Assembly (NCBI GenBank): GCA_036388855.1 | Contig: DASVRA010000010.1 | Location: forward strand, 1-64,000 | Direction of reading: 5' to 3' | Length of the DNA: 64,000 nt | Origin: DASVRA01 sp036388855 | GTDB taxonomy: Bacteria > Pseudomonadota > Alphaproteobacteria > Caulobacterales > Caulobacteraceae | Shown: positions 7,824 to 18,470 of the stretch, one piece after another | How positions within the stretch are numbered: the stretch's first letter is position 1 | Layout: each line of letters opens with the position of its first letter | Notes under the pieces: generated by a model | What the model was told of the DNA's origin: nothing | Database searches by the model: none | Seen by the model: the letters and a program-made list of their open reading frames with translations, nothing else | Made by a program: the position numbers and the translations under genes

Positions 7824-9314
7824 GTGACCGGCATCCTTTCCCTCACCACCTTCTCGCCCCTGATCGGGGTGGTCGCGCTGCTTATCCTGCGCGCCATGTC
7901 CGGCCGCGCCGAGCAGGCGAAGGTCTGGGAGGCCGCGCGCTGGATCACGCTCGCCACCACGCTGGCGACACTGGCGCTGTCGATCCTGCTGGTCGCCCGC
8001 TTCGACCCCTCGCGCACCGACTTCCAGTTCCTCGAAGAGGCGCCCTGGTTCGCCGGGGTCTCCTATCGCATGGGCGTGGACGGCATCTCGGTGCTGTTCG
8101 TGCTGCTGACCGCGTTCCTGATGCCTCTGTGCATCATCGCCTCCTGGCGCTCGATCCAGCACCGGGTGCTCGAATACATGGCCGCGTTCCTGATCCTCGA
8201 GACGCTGATGATCGGGGTGTTCACCTCGCTCGACCTGTTCCTGTTCTACCTGTTCTTCGAGGGCGGGCTGATCCCGATGTTCCTGATCATCGGGGTCTGG
8301 GGCGGCAAGAACCGGGTCTACGCGGCCTACAAGTTCTTCCTCTACACCCTGCTGGGCTCGGTGCTGATGCTGGGCGCCATCCTCTACATGGTGGGCGCGG
8401 CCGGAACCTCGTCGATCCCGCAGCTGATGCAGACCGACTTCGGCTACACGCCGCAGTTGTTCCTGTGGCTGGCCTTCTTCGCCTCCTTCGCTGTGAAGAT
8501 GCCGATGTGGCCGGTGCATACCTGGCTGCCCGACGCGCACGTCGAGGCGCCCACCGCCGGATCGGTGATCCTGGCCGGCATCCTGCTCAAGCTCGGCGGC
8601 TACGGCTTCCTGCGCTTCAACCTGCCGATGTTCCCGCAGGCCAGCGAGACCTTCACGCCGCTGGTGTTTGCGCTGAGCGTGATCGCGATCGTCTACACCT
8701 CGCTGGTCGCTTTCCGGCAGACCGACGTGAAGAAGCTCATCGCCTATTCGTCGGTGGCGCACATGGGCTTCGTCACCATGGGGATCTTCGCCGGCAACGC
8801 CCAGGGCGTGCAGGGCGCGATCTTCCAGATGCTGAGCCACGGGATCATCTCGGGCGCGCTGTTCCTGTGCGTGGGGGTGATCTACGACCGGATGCACACG
8901 CGCGAGATCGCCTTCTACGGCGGGCTGGTGAACCGGATGCCGTGGTACGCGGCGACCTTCATGCTGTTCGTGCTCGCCAACGTCGGCCTGCCCGGCACCA
9001 GCGGGTTCGTGGGCGAGATCCTGACCATGACCGGGGTGTACCAGGCCTCGACCACCACCGCGCTGGTGGCCACGACCGGGGTGATCCTGTCGGCGGTCTA
9101 CATGCTGACCCTGTTCCGCAACGTGGTCTGGGGCGAGCTGACCAACCCGCAGCTGGCGGCGATCAGCGACATGAACTCGCGCGAGGTGGTGGTGTTCGCG
9201 CCCCTGATCGTCGGAGCGGTGTGGCTGGGCCTGCAGCCGGGCGCGGTGTTCGACCTGACGGCGGCCTCGGCCGAGGCGCTGTCGAACACCTACCGTGCGG
9301 CCATCGGCGGGTGA
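7824..9314 (+). CDS. nuoM: NADH-quinone oxidoreductase subunit M (NuoM)
   Basis: Antiporter-like complex I subunit, 496 residues with about 14 helices. The family segment FAVKMPMWPVHTWLPDAHVE contains a key lysine and the discontinuous-helix region, and QTDVKKLIAYSSVAHMG follows. The GTG start at 7824 gives the usual N-terminus and sits 4 bases after the nuoL stop. It belongs to the nuoJKLMN operon. Confidence 0.97.
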   Translation: MTGILSLTTFSPLIGVVALLILRAMSGRAEQAKVWEAARWITLATTLATLALSILLVARFDPSRTDFQFLEEAPWFAGVSYRMGVDGISVLFVLLTAFLMPLCIIASWRSIQHRVLEYMAAFLILETLMIGVFTSLDLFLFYLFFEGGLIPMFLIIGVWGGKNRVYAAYKFFLYTLLGSVLMLGAILYMVGAAGTSSIPQLMQTDFGYTPQLFLWLAFFASFAVKMPMWPVHTWLPDAHVEAPTAGSVILAGILLKLGGYGFLRFNLPMFPQASETFTPLVFALSVIAIVYTSLVAFRQTDVKKLIAYSSVAHMGFVTMGIFAGNAQGVQGAIFQMLSHGIISGALFLCVGVIYDRMHTREIAFYGGLVNRMPWYAATFMLFVLANVGLPGTSGFVGEILTMTGVYQASTTTALVATTGVILSAVYMLTLFRNVVWGELTNPQLAAISDMNSREVVVFAPLIVGAVWLGLQPGAVFDLTAASAEALSNTYRAAIGG

Positions 9315-9321
9315 GGGGCGA

Positions 9322-10755
9322 ATGGACCTGCTGAGCGCCCTGAACCTCGCCTTGCCGGAAGCGGCGCTGGGCGTGCTGGCGCTGGTGCTGGTGCTGGTCG
9401 GCGCGATCTGGGGCCAGCGTTCGGCCACGGCGGTGTCGTGGCTGACCATCCTGGGCCTGATCGGCGCGGCGGTGCTCGCGGCCTGGAACGTCGAGGGCCG
9501 CGCCTTCGCCGGGGCCTTCATCGCCGACGGCGCCTCGGCCTTCGCGCGGGCCGCGATCTACGGGTTCAGTGCGCTGGCCGTGTTCCTGGGCGACCGCTGG
9601 CTGGCGCGGCGCGGGGACGCCAAGTTCGAGTTCCCGCTGCTGGTGCTGCTGGCGTCGATCGGCATGGGCATGATGGCCGCCGCCGGCGACCTGATCTCCC
9701 TCTATGTCGGCGTCGAGCTGCATTCGCTGGCGCTCTATGTGCTGGCCGCGATCCGCCGCGACGACGCCCGCGCCTCGGAGGCCGGGCTCAAGTATTTCGT
9801 GCTGGGCGCGCTGTCCTCGGGCCTGCTGCTTTACGGCGCCTCGCTGATCTACGGATTCGCCGGCACGACCGAGTTCACCGCCATCTCCACCGCCGTGCAG
9901 AACGGCGCCGACACCGGCGTGCTGTTCGGTCTGGTGTTCCTGATCTGCGGCCTGGCGTTCAAGGTCTCGGCCGCGCCGTTCCACATGTGGACGCCCGACG
10001 TCTACGAGGGCGCGCCGACCCCGATCGTCGCCTTCTTCACCACCGCGCCCAAGCTCGCGGCCATGGTGCTGTTCGCCCGCACGATCGCCGAGGCGTTTCC
10101 CGGCGCCACCGTCCAATGGCAGCAGGTGCTGATCGCCATCGCCCTGATCTCGGTGTTCGTCGGCGCCTTCGCGGGGCTGGTGCAGAAGAACCTCAAGCGG
10201 CTGCTCGCCTACTCCTCGATCAACAACATCGGCTACGCCCTGATCGGCATGTCCGCCGGCACCGACCAGGGCATGCAGTCGATGCTGGTGTTCATGGTCC
10301 TCTACATGGCCGACGTGACCGGCATGTTCGCCATCCTGCTGGCCCTGTCGCGGGGCGGCCGGCCGATGGAGCGGATCGAGGATTTCGCCGGCCTCGCGCG
10401 CGAGCGGCCGGGGCTGGCCCTGGCGATGACCGCGCTGTGCTTCTCGGTGATGGGCATCCCGCCGTTCAGCGGCTTCTGGGCGAAGGTCTATGTGTTCCGA
10501 GCCGCGATAGACGCGGGCCTATGGGGCGTGGCGGTCGCGGGCCTGGTCGGCAGCGTGGTGGCGGCCTTCTACTACCTGCGCATCGTCAAGACGATGTGGT
10601 TCGACTCCGCGCCCAGCGCCGCCGACAAGCCGGCGGGTTACGCCACCGGCGTCGCCTACGCCTCGGCCCTGTTCTCCTTCCCGGTCGTGCTGATCGCCCT
10701 GGCCGCGCTGGACCCGCTGGCAGCGACCGCCGCGCGCTCGTTCGGCCTCGGCTGA
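9322..10755 (+). CDS. nuoN: NADH-quinone oxidoreductase subunit N (NuoN)
   Basis: The last antiporter-like complex I subunit, 477 residues. Visible signatures are FKVSAAPFHMWTPDVYEGAP and LKRLLAYSSINNIGY. The ATG at 9322 follows the nuoM stop by 7 bases; an upstream GTG at 9295 would overlap nuoM needlessly. Three bases separate it from birA, so the vitamin and RNA-metabolism genes that follow are probably read through from nuo. Confidence 0.97.
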   Translation: MDLLSALNLALPEAALGVLALVLVLVGAIWGQRSATAVSWLTILGLIGAAVLAAWNVEGRAFAGAFIADGASAFARAAIYGFSALAVFLGDRWLARRGDAKFEFPLLVLLASIGMGMMAAAGDLISLYVGVELHSLALYVLAAIRRDDARASEAGLKYFVLGALSSGLLLYGASLIYGFAGTTEFTAISTAVQNGADTGVLFGLVFLICGLAFKVSAAPFHMWTPDVYEGAPTPIVAFFTTAPKLAAMVLFARTIAEAFPGATVQWQQVLIAIALISVFVGAFAGLVQKNLKRLLAYSSINNIGYALIGMSAGTDQGMQSMLVFMVLYMADVTGMFAILLALSRGGRPMERIEDFAGLARERPGLALAMTALCFSVMGIPPFSGFWAKVYVFRAAIDAGLWGVAVAGLVGSVVAAFYYLRIVKTMWFDSAPSAADKPAGYATGVAYASALFSFPVVLIALAALDPLAATAARSFGLG

Positions 10756-10758
10756 GGC

Positions 10759-11505
10759 ATGACCGAAGGCGCCGCCCAGGCCGCCCCGATCATCTTCCTC
10801 CCCGAGGCGGACTCCACCAACCTGGAAGCACGCCGCCTCGCCGAGGCCGGCGAGATCGGGCCGCTCTGGATCGCCACGCGCCGCCAGACCGCCGGCCGCG
10901 GCCGCCGCGGCCGTTCCTGGTCGAGCGGCCAGGGCAACCTCGCCGCCACCCTGCTCAACGTCACCGACAAGCCGCCCGCCGAGGCCGCGCAGGTGTCGTT
11001 CGTCGCGGCGCTGGCGGTGGCCGACCTCGCCGAAGCCTTCGCGCCCGGCGCTGAAGCGCGGCTGAAGTGGCCCAACGACCTGCTGCTGGGCGGGCGCAAG
11101 GCGGCGGGCATCCTGGTGGAGTCCGGCGCGCGCGACGACGGGCGCCTGTGGCTGGCTGTCGGCATCGGCGTGAACCTCGCCCAGTCCCCCAAGGGCCTGG
11201 ACCAGCCCACCGCCGCCTTCTCCGACTTCGCCACGCCGCCGACTCCCCAGGCGGCGCTGGACCTGCTCGCTGAACGGTTCGCCGCGTGGGAGCGAACGTG
11301 GCGCGACTTCGGCTTCGCGCCTATCGCCTCCGCGTGGACGGCGCTTGCCTACGGCCTCGGCCAAGCGTGCGAAGCTCATATCGGCGCCGAAACCGTCACC
11401 GGCACGGCCGAGGCGCTCGAACCTGACGGGGCGCTGCGTCTGAGCTTGTGGGACGGCCAGGTTCGCCGCATCACCGCGGGCGACGTCGTCTTCGGGACCG
11501 CCTGA
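10759..11505 (+). CDS. birA: Biotin--[acetyl-CoA-carboxylase] ligase (BirA, monofunctional)
   Basis: Attaches biotin to the carrier lysine of biotin-dependent carboxylases by way of biotinyl-AMP. The 248-residue protein begins directly with the catalytic domain. The nucleotide/biotin loop GRGRRGRSW is at residues 46-54, RLKWPNDLLL at 101-110, and the catalytic K-x-x-GIL at Lys114. The DNA-binding HTH of E. coli BirA is absent, so it should not be a repressor. Its stop overlaps coaX by one base (TGATG). A client carboxylase, the mccA-like gene at 39901, is in the same window. Confidence 0.95.
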   Translation: MTEGAAQAAPIIFLPEADSTNLEARRLAEAGEIGPLWIATRRQTAGRGRRGRSWSSGQGNLAATLLNVTDKPPAEAAQVSFVAALAVADLAEAFAPGAEARLKWPNDLLLGGRKAAGILVESGARDDGRLWLAVGIGVNLAQSPKGLDQPTAAFSDFATPPTPQAALDLLAERFAAWERTWRDFGFAPIASAWTALAYGLGQACEAHIGAETVTGTAEALEPDGALRLSLWDGQVRRITAGDVVFGTA

Positions 11506-12284
11506 TGCTTCTCGCCATCGAGCAGGGCAACACCAACACCCTCTTCGCAGTGCACGACGGCGCGCAGTGGGTGGCGCAGTGGCGCACCGGCACCGACTCC
11601 ACCCGCACCGCCGACGAATACGCGGTGTGGCTGAGCCAGCTGCTCTGCCTTCAGGAGCTGTCGCTGGCGCGGCTGGACAGCTGCATCATCTCGACCGTCG
11701 TGCCCCAGGCGCTGTTCAACCTGCGAAACCTGGCCCGCCGCTATCTGAAGGCCGAGCCTCTGATCGTCGGCGAGAACGCCGAGCTCGGCCTGCAGGTGCG
11801 CATCGCCAAGCCCAACGAGGCCGGCGCCGACCGGCTGGTCAACGCCATCGGCGCCTACGCCTGCTACGGTGGGCCGCTGATCGTGGTCGATTCCGGCACC
11901 GCCACCACCTTCGACCTGATCGCCGCCGACGGCGCCTTCGAGGGCGGGGTGATCGCGCCGGGCATCAACCTGTCCATGCAAGCGCTGCACGACGCCGCCG
12001 CCAAGCTGCCCCGCATCGCCATACGCCGCCCCGCGCGCGTGATCGGGACCGACACGGTCGAGGCGATGCAGGCGGGCGTGTTCTGGGGCTACATCGCCCT
12101 GATCGAGGGCCTGATTGCGCGCATCCGGAGCGAATACGCCAAGCCTTTGCGCGTGGTCGCCACCGGCGGCGTCGCCTCGCTGTTCGAGGGGGCCACCGAG
12201 TCCATCGACGTGTTCGACAGCGACATCACCTTGAAGGGCCTGCTCGAAATCGTCCGCCGCAACCCCCATTTCGGGGCCGCATGA
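11505..12284 (+). CDS. coaX: Type III pantothenate kinase (CoaX)
   Basis: First step of coenzyme A synthesis: phosphorylation of pantothenate. 259 residues in the ASKHA fold. The phosphate-1 loop reads EQGNTNT at residues 6-12, with Glu in place of the more usual Asp. NEAGADRLVNAIGAY and VVDSGTATTFDLI (phosphate-2/catalytic Asp region) follow. The ATG overlaps the birA stop by one base, and the stop overlaps rnj by ATGA. Confidence 0.95.
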   Translation: MLLAIEQGNTNTLFAVHDGAQWVAQWRTGTDSTRTADEYAVWLSQLLCLQELSLARLDSCIISTVVPQALFNLRNLARRYLKAEPLIVGENAELGLQVRIAKPNEAGADRLVNAIGAYACYGGPLIVVDSGTATTFDLIAADGAFEGGVIAPGINLSMQALHDAAAKLPRIAIRRPARVIGTDTVEAMQAGVFWGYIALIEGLIARIRSEYAKPLRVVATGGVASLFEGATESIDVFDSDITLKGLLEIVRRNPHFGAA

Positions 12285-13954
12285 AATCCAACGGACAAGA
12301 CGAGCTCGTCTACCTGCCGCTCGGCGGGTCGGGCGAGATCGGGATGAACTTCAATCTCTACGGCTTCGGGCCGGCCGACGACCGCAAGTGGATTGTGGTC
12401 GACATGGGCGTGACCTTCGGCGACCAGTCCACGCCGGGGGTGGAGATCATCCTGCCCGACATCAGCTTCATCGAGGCCTATGCCGAGGACGTGCTGGGCA
12501 TCGTGCTGACCCACGCGCACGAGGACCACATCGGCGGCATCAGCTGGCTATGGCCGAGGCTGAAGGCGCCGATCTACGCCACGCCATTCACCGCATTCCT
12601 GATCCGCGAGAAGCTGCGGCAGGGCGGGCTGGACGACGTGGAGGTCAACGAGGTGCCGCTAAACGGCCAGCTGAAGCTGGGGCCGTTCGACATTCGCCTG
12701 ATCACCATGACCCACTCGGTGCCCGAGCCGAACGCCATGGCCATCCGCACCCCGCTCGGCACCCTGCTGCACACCGGCGACTGGAAGATCGACCCCGACC
12801 CGCTGCTGGGCGCCGAGACCGACATCGACGCCCTGCGGCGCCTAGGCGACGAGGGCGTGCTGGCCATGGTCTGCGACTCCACCAACGTGTTTGTCGACGG
12901 CGAAGCCGGTTCGGAGGCCGAGGTCCGCATCGCGCTGAACAAGCTGATCGCCGAGCTGCGGGGGAAGGTGGCGGTCGCCTGCTTCGCCTCCAACGTCGCG
13001 CGCATGGATTCGGCCATTCGCGCGGCCGAGGCGAACGGCCGCCGGGTCTGCCTGGTCGGCCGCTCGATGCACCGCATGTCCGCGGCGGCCCAGTCGGTGG
13101 GCCTGCTGAAGGATGTGAAGGAGTTCATCAGCGAAGCGGAGGCGCGCCACTTCCCCGACGACAAGATCCTCTACCTGTGCACCGGCAGCCAGGGCGAGCC
13201 GCGCGCCGCCCTCTCCCGCATTTCCGACGGCTCGCACCCGCACGTCAGCCTGGGCCAGGGCGACCACGTGATCTTCTCCTCGCGCATGATCCCCGGCAAC
13301 GAGGTTGGCATCCGCGCCCTGCAGGACCGGCTCTCGGACAAGGGCGTGCGGCTCTACACGCCCGACGACCACCCCGGCATCCACGTCTCCGGCCACCCGG
13401 CCCGCGACGAGCTCAAGCGCATGTACCAGTGGGTGCGCCCGACCATCGCCATCCCCACCCACGGTGAGCGCCGCCACCTGATCGAGCACTGCAACCTCGC
13501 CCGTGACATGCAGGTCGGCCAGGCCCTGGCGCCGCGCAACGGCGAGATGATCCGCCTGGCGCCCGGCCGCGCCGAGGTGGTGGACGAGGTCCCCTCGGGC
13601 CTCCTCTACGTCGACGGCAACATGCTGACCCCCGCCGACGGCCCGGCGCTGCGCGAACGCCGCCACGCCGCCCACACCGGCGTGCTGCACATCGCGCTGG
13701 CCATGGACCGCAAGGGGAGGGTGCTTTCAGGCCCGGAGCTCAGCCCCGTCGGCCTGCCGTCCGACGCACGCGATCCGCTGCCGGACCTGATGGATGAGCT
13801 CGCGGAGGCCGCCGAGGAGGCGCTGGACCGACTGGGCGAAGGCCGCCGCAGCGACGAAGCCGTCAAGACCGCGGTCAGCCGTGCGGTGAAGAAGGCCTCC
13901 CAACGCATCTGGGACCGGCGACCGATCGTGGAAACCACGGTGCTGCGGATATGA
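12281..13954 (+). CDS. rnj: Ribonuclease J
   Basis: A metallo-beta-lactamase/beta-CASP nuclease with endo- and 5'-exonuclease activity in RNA decay and rRNA maturation. 557 residues. Zinc ligands are in HAHEDH at 78-83; the DSTN and HVSGHPARDEL segments are beta-CASP and C-terminal histidine motifs. The C-terminal domain (from about 460) is rich in acidic residues and ends in the basic KTAVSRAVKKASQRIWDRRP region. It is coupled to coaX and the following secreted-protein gene by ATGA overlaps at both ends. Confidence 0.95.
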   Translation: MKSNGQDELVYLPLGGSGEIGMNFNLYGFGPADDRKWIVVDMGVTFGDQSTPGVEIILPDISFIEAYAEDVLGIVLTHAHEDHIGGISWLWPRLKAPIYATPFTAFLIREKLRQGGLDDVEVNEVPLNGQLKLGPFDIRLITMTHSVPEPNAMAIRTPLGTLLHTGDWKIDPDPLLGAETDIDALRRLGDEGVLAMVCDSTNVFVDGEAGSEAEVRIALNKLIAELRGKVAVACFASNVARMDSAIRAAEANGRRVCLVGRSMHRMSAAAQSVGLLKDVKEFISEAEARHFPDDKILYLCTGSQGEPRAALSRISDGSHPHVSLGQGDHVIFSSRMIPGNEVGIRALQDRLSDKGVRLYTPDDHPGIHVSGHPARDELKRMYQWVRPTIAIPTHGERRHLIEHCNLARDMQVGQALAPRNGEMIRLAPGRAEVVDEVPSGLLYVDGNMLTPADGPALRERRHAAHTGVLHIALAMDRKGRVLSGPELSPVGLPSDARDPLPDLMDELAEAAEEALDRLGEGRRSDEAVKTAVSRAVKKASQRIWDRRPIVETTVLRI

Positions 13955-14457
13955 GGCCATCGGTCTTCCTCGTCGCCGTCGTCGCCGTCCTCGCCTCCGC
14001 CGCCGCGGTTGTCGCGCAGGATCAGCCCGCGCCGCTGTTCTCGCAGCTCACCGCACCGCCCGACGAAAGAACCCCGCAGGGCTTGGTCGCGCGGCTGTAC
14101 GAGCGGACCTCGGTCCCCACCTCGCGACGCGACCTCGGCCGCTTCTTCACCGGCGACTTGGCGGCGGCGCTGCTGGCGGACGGCAGGGGAGGGGAAGTGG
14201 GCGCCATCGACGGCGACTACCGCTATGACGCGCAGGATGTTCAGCGCGGGAACCTCACCTTGGATCTTGTCGCTGGCGGCGCCGACACCGCCACGGTGGA
14301 AGCGCGGTTCCGCAATTTCGGCGAGGCGAAGACGGTGCGCTATCGGCTCTGCCGCCTGGGCCCGAATGAATGGCGGATCGCGGATGTCGCCATGCCCTCC
14401 GGAGAGCTGCGCGCCCTGCTCGGGCTGCCGCCCGCTGGGCAGGCGAGCTGCGCGTGA
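13951..14457 (+). CDS. Secreted protein of unknown function
   Basis: 168 residues with a clear Sec signal peptide (VFLVAVVAVLASAAAVVAQD, cleavage near Ala-Gln at about 22-23). The remainder is soluble, contains two Cys (about 144 and 167), and looks like a small alpha/beta domain of the DUF3828/NTF2-like type, a weak impression. It lies in a tight coupled chain, starting in the rnj stop (ATGA) and ending in the mce GTG (GTGA). Position suggests constitutive expression. The function is not recognised. Confidence 0.7.
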   Translation: MRPSVFLVAVVAVLASAAAVVAQDQPAPLFSQLTAPPDERTPQGLVARLYERTSVPTSRRDLGRFFTGDLAAALLADGRGGEVGAIDGDYRYDAQDVQRGNLTLDLVAGGADTATVEARFRNFGEAKTVRYRLCRLGPNEWRIADVAMPSGELRALLGLPPAGQASCA

Positions 14458-14879
14458 TCGGCCGCCTGAACCACGTCGGCGTCGCCACGCCGTCCATCGA
14501 CGAGAGCGCGCGCGTCTATCGGGAGCTGTTCGGCGCCACCCGCTTCAGCGACAAGTTTGCCCTGCCCGAGCAGGGGGTGTGGGTGCAGTTCGTCGATCTG
14601 CCCAACAGCCAGATCGAATTGATCGAGCCCTATGGCGAGGCCTCGCCCCTGCACGCCTACCTGGCCAAGAACCCCAAGGGCGGCCAACACCACGTCTGCT
14701 TCGAAGTGGAAGACATCCTGGCCGCTCGCGACGAGATGCGCGCCCGTGGGGCCTCTGTGCTCGGCACGGGCGAACCGCGCATTGGCGCCCACGGCGTTCC
14801 AGTCATTTTCCTCCATCCCAAGGACACCGGCGGCGTCCTGATCGAGCTGATGCAGACGCCCGCGGAGCCGCACCCGTGA
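14454..14879 (+). CDS. mce: Methylmalonyl-CoA epimerase
   Basis: Interconverts (R)- and (S)-methylmalonyl-CoA in propionyl-CoA breakdown to succinyl-CoA. A glyoxalase/VOC fold of 141 residues: the first metal ligand is in LNHVGVATPSID, HHVCFEVEDI lies mid-protein and GVLIELMQ near the C-terminus. The GTG start at 14454 overlaps the preceding stop (GTGA) and yields IGRLNHVGVA, the normal N-terminus. The stop overlaps the DUF1467 start in the same way. The mutase and propionyl-CoA carboxylase are not in the window. Confidence 0.94.
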   Translation: MIGRLNHVGVATPSIDESARVYRELFGATRFSDKFALPEQGVWVQFVDLPNSQIELIEPYGEASPLHAYLAKNPKGGQHHVCFEVEDILAARDEMRARGASVLGTGEPRIGAHGVPVIFLHPKDTGGVLIELMQTPAEPHP

Positions 14880-15136
14880 ACTGGGTCAGCGCCATCTTCG
14901 TCTACATCGTCGTCTGGTGGACGGTGCTGTTCGCGATCCTGCCGCTCGGGGTGAAGAGCTACCACCAGTCGGGCGTGGAGCCGCCGCCGGGCTGCGACCC
15001 CGGCGCCCCGGTGCAGCCCAACCTGGTCCGCAAGTTCATCACCACCAGCTGGGTGTCGGCCATCGTGCTGGCGCTGCTCTGGGCCGTGTTCGCCTTCCAC
15101 CTGATCCCGATCCCGGAGGGGCCGGCGGTGAGCTGA
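14876..15136 (+). CDS. DUF1467 family small membrane protein
   Basis: 86 residues with two transmembrane helices (about 3-24 and 57-80) joined by a hydrophilic loop with PPPGCDPGAP. This is the alphaproteobacterial DUF1467 family, almost always found between mce and proS. The GTG start lies in the mce stop (GTGA). The function is unknown; conserved synteny is the only clue. Confidence 0.88.
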   Translation: MNWVSAIFVYIVVWWTVLFAILPLGVKSYHQSGVEPPPGCDPGAPVQPNLVRKFITTSWVSAIVLALLWAVFAFHLIPIPEGPAVS

Positions 15137-15185
15137 GCCTTGTCGCGGTTGCGAAGCAGCGGGGCGAACCGCTAAGCACCCGCCC

Positions 15186-16499
15186 ATGCGCCTGTCCCGC
15201 TACTTCCTGCCGACGCTGAAGGAGACGCCGTCCGAGGCGCAGATCGTCTCACACCGGCTGATGCTGCGCGCGGGGCTGATCCGGCAGGAGGCGGCCGGCA
15301 TCTACGCCTGGCTGCCGCTGGGCTTCCGGGTGCTCAAGAAGGTCGAGCAGATCGTGCGCGAGGAGATGGAGCGCGCCGGCGCGGTCGAGCTGCTGATGCC
15401 CACCCTGCAGCTGGCCGACCTGTGGCGCGAGAGCGGGCGCTACGACGACTACGGCGCCGAGATGCTGCGCATCACCGACCGGCACGAGCGGGAGATGCTC
15501 TACGGGCCGACCAACGAGGAGATGATCACCGAAATCTTCCGCGCCTATGTGAAGTCCTACCGCGACCTGCCGCTCAACCTGTTCCACATCCAGTGGAAGT
15601 TCCGCGACGAGCAGCGCCCCCGGTTCGGGGTGATGCGCGGGCGCGAGTTCTACATGAAGGACGCCTATTCCTTCGACGTGGACGAGCGGGCCGGGCGCGA
15701 AGCCTACAACCGCATGTTCGTGGCCTACCTGCGCACCTTCGCCCGCATGGGTCTGAAGGGCATTCCGATGCGCGCCGAAACCGGGCCCATAGGCGGCGAC
15801 CTCAGCCACGAGTTCATCGTGCTGGCCGAGACCGGCGAGTCGGCCGTCTACTGCGACCGCGATGCGCTCGACCTGCCGATCCCGGGCGAGGATGTGGACT
15901 ACCGCGGCGACCTGGACCCGATCGTGCGCCAGTGGAGCACGCTCTACGCCGCCACCGAGGACGTGCACGATCCCGCCCGCTTCGAGCGTGAGGTGCCGGA
16001 GGACCGCCGCCTGCACACGCGCGGCATCGAGGTGGGGCAGGTGTTCTTCTTCGGCGACAAATACTCCAGGCCTATGAAGGCGACCGTCACCGGCCCCGAC
16101 GGCGCCGAACGGCCGGTGCAGATGGGCTCCTACGGCGTGGGCGTCTCGCGCCTCGTCGGGGCGCTGATCGAGGCGTCGCACGATGAGGCCGGCATCATCT
16201 GGGACGAGGCGGTGACGCCGTTCGGTGTCGGCATTGTCAACATCCGCCCCGGCGACTCCGCCTGTGACGAAGCCTGCGCCAGAGCCGAAACCGCGCTGGC
16301 CGCAAAAGAACCGCTGCTCGACGATACCTCCGACCGCCCCGGCGAGAAGTTCGCCCGCATGGACCTGATCGGCCTGCCCTGGCAGCTGATCGTCGGCCCA
16401 AAGGGGCTCGCCGAGGGCAAGGTCGAGCTGAAGCGCCGCGCCACCGGCGACCGCCAGTCGCTGCCTCTGGAACAGGCGTTGCAGGCGCTCGGCGCGTGA
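15186..16499 (+). CDS. proS: Prolyl-tRNA synthetase
   Basis: Class II aminoacyl-tRNA synthetase charging tRNA-Pro. 437 residues, the short alphaproteobacterial form that lacks the large editing insertion of E. coli ProS. Motif 2 is in FRDEQRPRFGVMRGREFYMK (about 139-158), motif 3 in GSYGVGVSRLVGALIE (about 312-327), and the anticodon-binding domain is C-terminal. ATG start after a 49-base gap. The stop overlaps the lolC GTG (GTGA). Confidence 0.96.
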   Translation: MRLSRYFLPTLKETPSEAQIVSHRLMLRAGLIRQEAAGIYAWLPLGFRVLKKVEQIVREEMERAGAVELLMPTLQLADLWRESGRYDDYGAEMLRITDRHEREMLYGPTNEEMITEIFRAYVKSYRDLPLNLFHIQWKFRDEQRPRFGVMRGREFYMKDAYSFDVDERAGREAYNRMFVAYLRTFARMGLKGIPMRAETGPIGGDLSHEFIVLAETGESAVYCDRDALDLPIPGEDVDYRGDLDPIVRQWSTLYAATEDVHDPARFEREVPEDRRLHTRGIEVGQVFFFGDKYSRPMKATVTGPDGAERPVQMGSYGVGVSRLVGALIEASHDEAGIIWDEAVTPFGVGIVNIRPGDSACDEACARAETALAAKEPLLDDTSDRPGEKFARMDLIGLPWQLIVGPKGLAEGKVELKRRATGDRQSLPLEQALQALGA

Positions 16500-17771
16500 C
16501 CGACATCGCCGCGCCGGCCAAACCCTTCTCCGCCTGGGAGCGCTCCATCGCGCTCCGCTACCTGCGCGCCAAGCGCAAGGAGGGCGGGGTGGCGCTGGTG
16601 TCGGTGATTTCCTTCATCGGCATCATGCTCGCCGTCGCGGTGCTGGTCATCGTGATGAGCGTGATGAACGGCTTCCGCGCCGAGCTGCTCTCGCGCATCG
16701 TCGGCTTCAACGGCCACCTCTACGTCGCCGGCCAGCCCGTGAACGCCGCCAACCGGCCGGCGCTGATCGCGCGGCTGAGGGCCATGCCCGGCGTGGTCCA
16801 GGCCGCGCCCCTGCTCGAAGGCCAGGCCATGGTTATGGGCCAGGGCCAGATCACCGGCGCCATCGTGCGCGGCATGACCCCGGCCGACGTGCGCGCCACC
16901 ACCATCGTCTCGCGCAACATCAAGGACGGCACGCTTTCCGGTTTCGGAACAGGCGACTACGGCGGCGACCTGATTCTGGTCGGCCAGCGCCTCGCCGACC
17001 AGCTGGGCGCCCGCGCCGGCGACACCGTCACCCTGGTCGCTCCGGCTGGCGGCGCCACCGCCTTCGGCTCCACGCCGACCAGCAAGGACTACACCGTCGG
17101 CGGCGTGTTCAGCGTCGGCATGAGCGAATACGACCAGGCCTTCATCTACATGCCGCTGCAGCAGGCCCAGCTGTTCTTCGGCAAGGAAGACATGGTCGAC
17201 GCCGTCGAGATCCGCCTCTCCGACCCCGACCGCGCACGCGCGCTCCGCGCCGAGGTCGCCCGCATCGCCGGCCCGGGCGCGCTGGTCACCGACTGGACCG
17301 ACCGCAACCACAGCTTCTTCAGCGCCTTGCAGGTCGAACGTAACGTGATGCGGCTGATCCTGATGCTGATCGTGGCCATCGCCGCGATGAACATCATCTC
17401 CGGCCTGGTCATGCTGGTGAAGAACAAGGGCCGCGACATCGCCATCCTGCGCACCATGGGCGCGGGCAAGGGCGCGGTGCTGCGGGTCTTCTTCATGGCC
17501 GGCGCCGCCATCGGGGTGCTGGGCACGCTGGCGGGCCTGGTGCTGGGCGTGCTGTTCTGCCTCAATATCGAGGAGATCCAGGCGTTCGTGGAGTGGGTGA
17601 GCGGCGCCAGCGTGTTCAACGCCGACATCTACTTCCTCTCCCACATCCCGGCGAAGGTCGACTGGCTGGAGGTGGGCGTCGTCACCTTCTGGTCGCTCTT
17701 GATGAGCTTCCTGGCCACCCTGCCGCCGGCCTGGCGCGCCTCGCGGCTCGATCCGGTGGAGGCGCTACGCA

Positions 17772-17779
<8 letters not shown>
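16496..17779 (+). CDS. lolC: Lipoprotein-releasing ABC transporter, permease subunit (LolC/E family)
   Basis: Inner-membrane permease that extracts outer-membrane lipoproteins for LolA. 427 residues with the LolC/MacB layout: TM1 at about 40-62, a large periplasmic domain at about 65-280, then three helices and the C-terminal coupling sequence RASRLDPVEALRNE. A single LolC/E-type gene is present, as in other alphaproteobacteria where one permease probably homodimerises. GTG start in the proS stop; 8 bp overlap with lolD. Confidence 0.94.
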
Positions 17780-18466
<687 letters not shown>

Positions 18467-18470
<4 letters not shown>
